Below, piece after piece: positions 15,251 to 16,612 of a DNA stretch of 16,612 bases. How positions within the stretch are numbered: position 1 is the stretch's first letter; each line of letters begins with the position of its first letter. The notes under the pieces are model-generated. The model did no database searches. It was not told the origin of the DNA and was given only the letters and a program-made list of their open reading frames with translations. The translations under genes and the position numbers were made by a program. This stretch comes from an uncultured Verrucomicrobiota bacterium (GTDB taxonomy: Bacteria; Verrucomicrobiota; Kiritimatiellia; RFP12; UBA1067): the NCBI GenBank assembly GCA_946615875.1, contig CAMOIK010000022.1, positions 1-16,612 of the forward strand. Reading direction: 5' to 3'.

Positions 15251-15261
15251 ATTATATCATA
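15251..15261 (-). promoter_or_regulatory. Extended -10 promoter of tRNA-Ser overlapping the nagA stop codon
   Basis: Minus-strand TATGATATAAT, preceded by AAA, is the same extended -10 word as the other promoters here. Its TGA (15257-15259) is also the nagA stop codon. TATAAT (15251-15256) puts the start near 15244, about 12 bases before the mature tRNA 5' end. Any -35 would lie in nagA coding sequence; none is obvious. Confidence 0.75.
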
Positions 15262-16414
15262 TTTTCTTTTCGCCGTCAATGAAGACGGCCACGGGTTTCC
15301 ACGACTTCTTGTTGATGACCACGAGGTCCGCGACGTAACCTTTCTCGACCTTGCCGAGTTCGTCGCCCCAGCCCTGCTCTATGGCCTGGTTCCAGGACGT
15401 GGTGCGCACCAGATCTTTGAGAGGTATGCCCGTGACGTCGTGGACGTTCTTCAGGCCGTTGCCCATCCAAAGAGTGGAGCCGGCGAGGTTGCCGCCCTTG
15501 ACGAGGCGGGCCTCGCCGTTCTCGAGCTTGACCTCCAGCCCGCCCATCGTGAAGGCGTAGCCGTCCTTGCAGTGCGAGCAGCGCAGGGAGTCGGTGATCA
15601 TCTGGACGTGGGCCAGGTTGCGGCGCGTGAAGATGAGGCGGAGCATGTCGTCGCAGAGGTGGATGCGGTCGCATATGACTTCCGTGTTGAGATCCTCGAT
15701 GAGGAAGCCCGCGCCGACCATGCCGATTTCGCGGTGGTGCAGGGGAGTCATCTGGTTGCAGAAGTGTGTCATGTGGCGCAGCCCGTTCTTGTAGGCTGGC
15801 ATCAGGTCCTTGAGCTTGGCGCCGGTGTGGCCGCACGACGGAACCACGCCCATCTTGAAGCACTCCTTCGCGAACTTGGCGCCGCCCTCGGTCTCGACTG
15901 CGTAGGAAATCTGCTTCACCGGGAATATTTTCGCGATCTCCTTGACTTCCTTGATTTTCGGCTTGCGGACGAATTCCGGGTTTTGCGCGCCGCAGCACTT
16001 GACGTTGATGAACGGCCCTTCGAGGTGGATGCCCGGGGTCTTGGCGTAGGGCATTCCGGCGTCTGCGTACGCTTTGAGGTTGCGCGCGGCGGTCTCGAGC
16101 TCTCCGTGCGAGACGGTGAGGGTCGTCGGCAGGAAGGTGGTGACGCCTTCTTCGAGCTTGCCCTTGGCGATTTCGAAAATCGCCTTGGGGTCGGCGTCGC
16201 AGAAGTCGAACGTCAGCGCGCCGTGCGTGTGGACGTCGATGAAGCCGGGCATGACATACTGCCCTCTGACATCTACGACGGTGTCGCCGGGCTTCGGCGC
16301 GGTCTCGCGCTTGGCCACGCTCTTGATCCTGTTCTTCTCGATGACAATCGTCGCGCCGTCCATGTCCAGGCCGGGAGAGATGACGTGTGCGTTCTTTATT
16401 ATCGTCTTCTGCAT
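15257..16414 (-). CDS. nagA: N-acetylglucosamine-6-phosphate deacetylase
   Basis: NagA deacetylates GlcNAc-6-phosphate to glucosamine-6-phosphate in amino-sugar catabolism and cell-wall recycling. The 385-residue amidohydrolase has the expected metal and catalytic residues: His62 and His64 (DVHTHG), Glu132 (GIHLEGPF), His196 (CGHTGA), His217 (MTHFCNQM) and Asp275 (ITDS). Other family segments are NPEFVRKP, LHHREIG and GNLAGSTLWM. The HxH form fits binuclear-type NagA such as that of Bacillus rather than the E. coli form with Gln. Odd points are a Cys pair CSHC (279-282) just after the catalytic Asp, CCGAQNP where E. coli has KKGTHNP, and CDRIHL for the usual ADGIHV. The start has a strong ribosome site (AAGGAGG, 16422-16428, 7-base spacer). 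No nagB or nagE is visible. Confidence 0.93.
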   Translation of the reverse strand: MQKTIIKNAHVISPGLDMDGATIVIEKNRIKSVAKRETAPKPGDTVVDVRGQYVMPGFIDVHTHGALTFDFCDADPKAIFEIAKGKLEEGVTTFLPTTLTVSHGELETAARNLKAYADAGMPYAKTPGIHLEGPFINVKCCGAQNPEFVRKPKIKEVKEIAKIFPVKQISYAVETEGGAKFAKECFKMGVVPSCGHTGAKLKDLMPAYKNGLRHMTHFCNQMTPLHHREIGMVGAGFLIEDLNTEVICDRIHLCDDMLRLIFTRRNLAHVQMITDSLRCSHCKDGYAFTMGGLEVKLENGEARLVKGGNLAGSTLWMGNGLKNVHDVTGIPLKDLVRTTSWNQAIEQGWGDELGKVEKGYVADLVVINKKSWKPVAVFIDGEKKI

Positions 16415-16434
16415 CTGATTTCCTCCTTGGGTTC

Positions 16435-16454
16435 AACCCGAACCGTTTCGGGTT
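16435..16454. promoter_or_regulatory. Perfect 8+4+8 palindrome at the nagA mRNA 5' end
   Basis: On the plus strand AACCCGAA, spacer CCGT, then TTCGGGTT. The predicted nagA transcription start (about 16455) is one base before it, so the RNA would begin with this stem-loop. As DNA it is also a plausible operator placed at +2 to +21. A third copy of the arm core, in the segment GGGTTCAACCC (16429-16439), overlaps its left end. The binding protein, if any, is unknown. Confidence 0.55.
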
Positions 16455-16461
16455 TGGCGGT

Positions 16462-16472
16462 ATTATACCATA
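16462..16472 (-). promoter_or_regulatory. Extended -10 promoter of nagA
   Basis: Minus-strand TATGGTATAAT preceded by AAA is identical to the GH51 and pilB promoter cores. Unlike those it has a leader of about 40 bases holding a palindrome and a strong Shine-Dalgarno. No good -35 hexamer lies at 16-18 bases. The TTGACA at 16481-16486 is on the wrong strand for nagA. Confidence 0.8.
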
Positions 16473-16487
16473 TTTTCGGCTTGACAT

Positions 16488-16528
16488 GTTTGAGAGGTTT
16501 GAGGTTTGAGAAGGTTGAAGAGTTTGCG
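16488..16528 (+). repeat. Short GTTTGAG repeats upstream of nagA and of the right-edge ORF
   Basis: Three exact GTTTGAG copies start at 16488, 16497 and 16504; the last two are adjacent. Variants GTTGAAG (16514) and GTTTGCG (16522) follow. Spacing slips by 1-3 bases between some units, so the array is looser than the others. It sits in the spacer between nagA and a divergent ORF. Confidence 0.6.
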
Positions 16529-16543
16529 AAAAGGAGGAAAACC

Positions 16544-16612
16544 ATGGACGAAGTATCCTCCTGCGCAAGGTCTCGGTGGCGTAGCGCACGCCATATATGG
16601 GGCGGTGGAAAG
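16544..16612 (+). CDS. Possible gene start, truncated at right edge (unknown product)
   Basis: A strong ribosome site AAGGAGG (16531-16537) lies 6 bases before ATG 16544, and the frame stays open for 23 codons to the window end. The first residues are MDEVSSCARSRWRSARHIWG, which I do not recognise. It is divergent from nagA and shares its 129-base spacer. No -10 box is visible on this strand, and the codon content is too short to judge. The ribosome site is the only real support. Confidence 0.4.
   Translation, partial: MDEVSSCARSRWRSARHIWGGGK

Noticed and set aside
16481..16486. TTGACA as a -35 box for a rightward promoter
   Set aside because: No -10-like hexamer lies 15-19 bases downstream; that position holds GTTTGAG repeats.
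15276..16589. 437-codon minus-strand frame covering nagA and its upstream region
   Set aside because: It is a different frame over the NagA coding sequence, reads through the nagA promoter, and gives Arg-rich sequence without family features.

Overview
The window is a gene-dense, clearly high-GC bacterial chromosome segment. Its promoters stand out as short AT-rich islands. The gene set is Gram-negative in character: a TolB-like periplasmic protein, a PilB/GspE assembly ATPase and exported glycoside hydrolases. Carbohydrate genes (an exported GH51 arabinofuranosidase, an exported alpha/alpha-barrel protein and NagA) fit a glycan-degrading heterotroph. My best guess is a PVC-type bacterium (Kiritimatiellota, Verrucomicrobiota or Lentisphaerota). 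That rests on overall gene style only, and no marker gene here proves it.

Positions 1-9009 form one co-directional (+) run of tightly packed genes: the C-terminal receiver end of a probable hybrid histidine kinase, a small exported protein with three Cys/His repeats, argJ, a tolB-like gene, a HIT-family hydrolase, a DinG-type helicase, thiD, an RsuA/RluB-type pseudouridine synthase, upp and apt. Three junctions are stop/start overlaps (ATGA, GTGA, ATGA), which suggests translational coupling. I see no strong promoter inside this run. Functions are mixed housekeeping: arginine biosynthesis, thiamine, nucleobase salvage, RNA modification and DNA repair.

Positions 9010-13237 hold two convergent secreted-protein genes. 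One is an exported protein of unrecognised family with helical-hairpin repeats (+). The other is a GH51 alpha-L-arabinofuranosidase (-). From 13238 to 13372 two divergent extended -10 promoters drive the GH51 gene and a pilB/gspE-type gene. Both put the ATG exactly 7 bases after the -10 box, so both mRNAs should be leaderless. A bidirectional terminator, a tRNA-Ser(GCU) on the minus strand and nagA (-) follow. The nagA leader has a strong Shine-Dalgarno and a perfect palindrome. A second strong Shine-Dalgarno with an ATG opens a possible gene that runs off the right edge.

The most unusual feature is in the gaps. Several intergenic spacers, and the extreme 3' ends of two genes, are built of degenerate 7-base tandem units in register (2148-2231, 3398-3432, 8428-8477, 11186-11220, 11293-11327, and a looser array at 16488-16528). 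A 7-base period cannot come from codons. The word differs from gap to gap while the period stays the same. Heptanucleotide tandem repeats are known from cyanobacteria. I do not know of a description in this type of genome.
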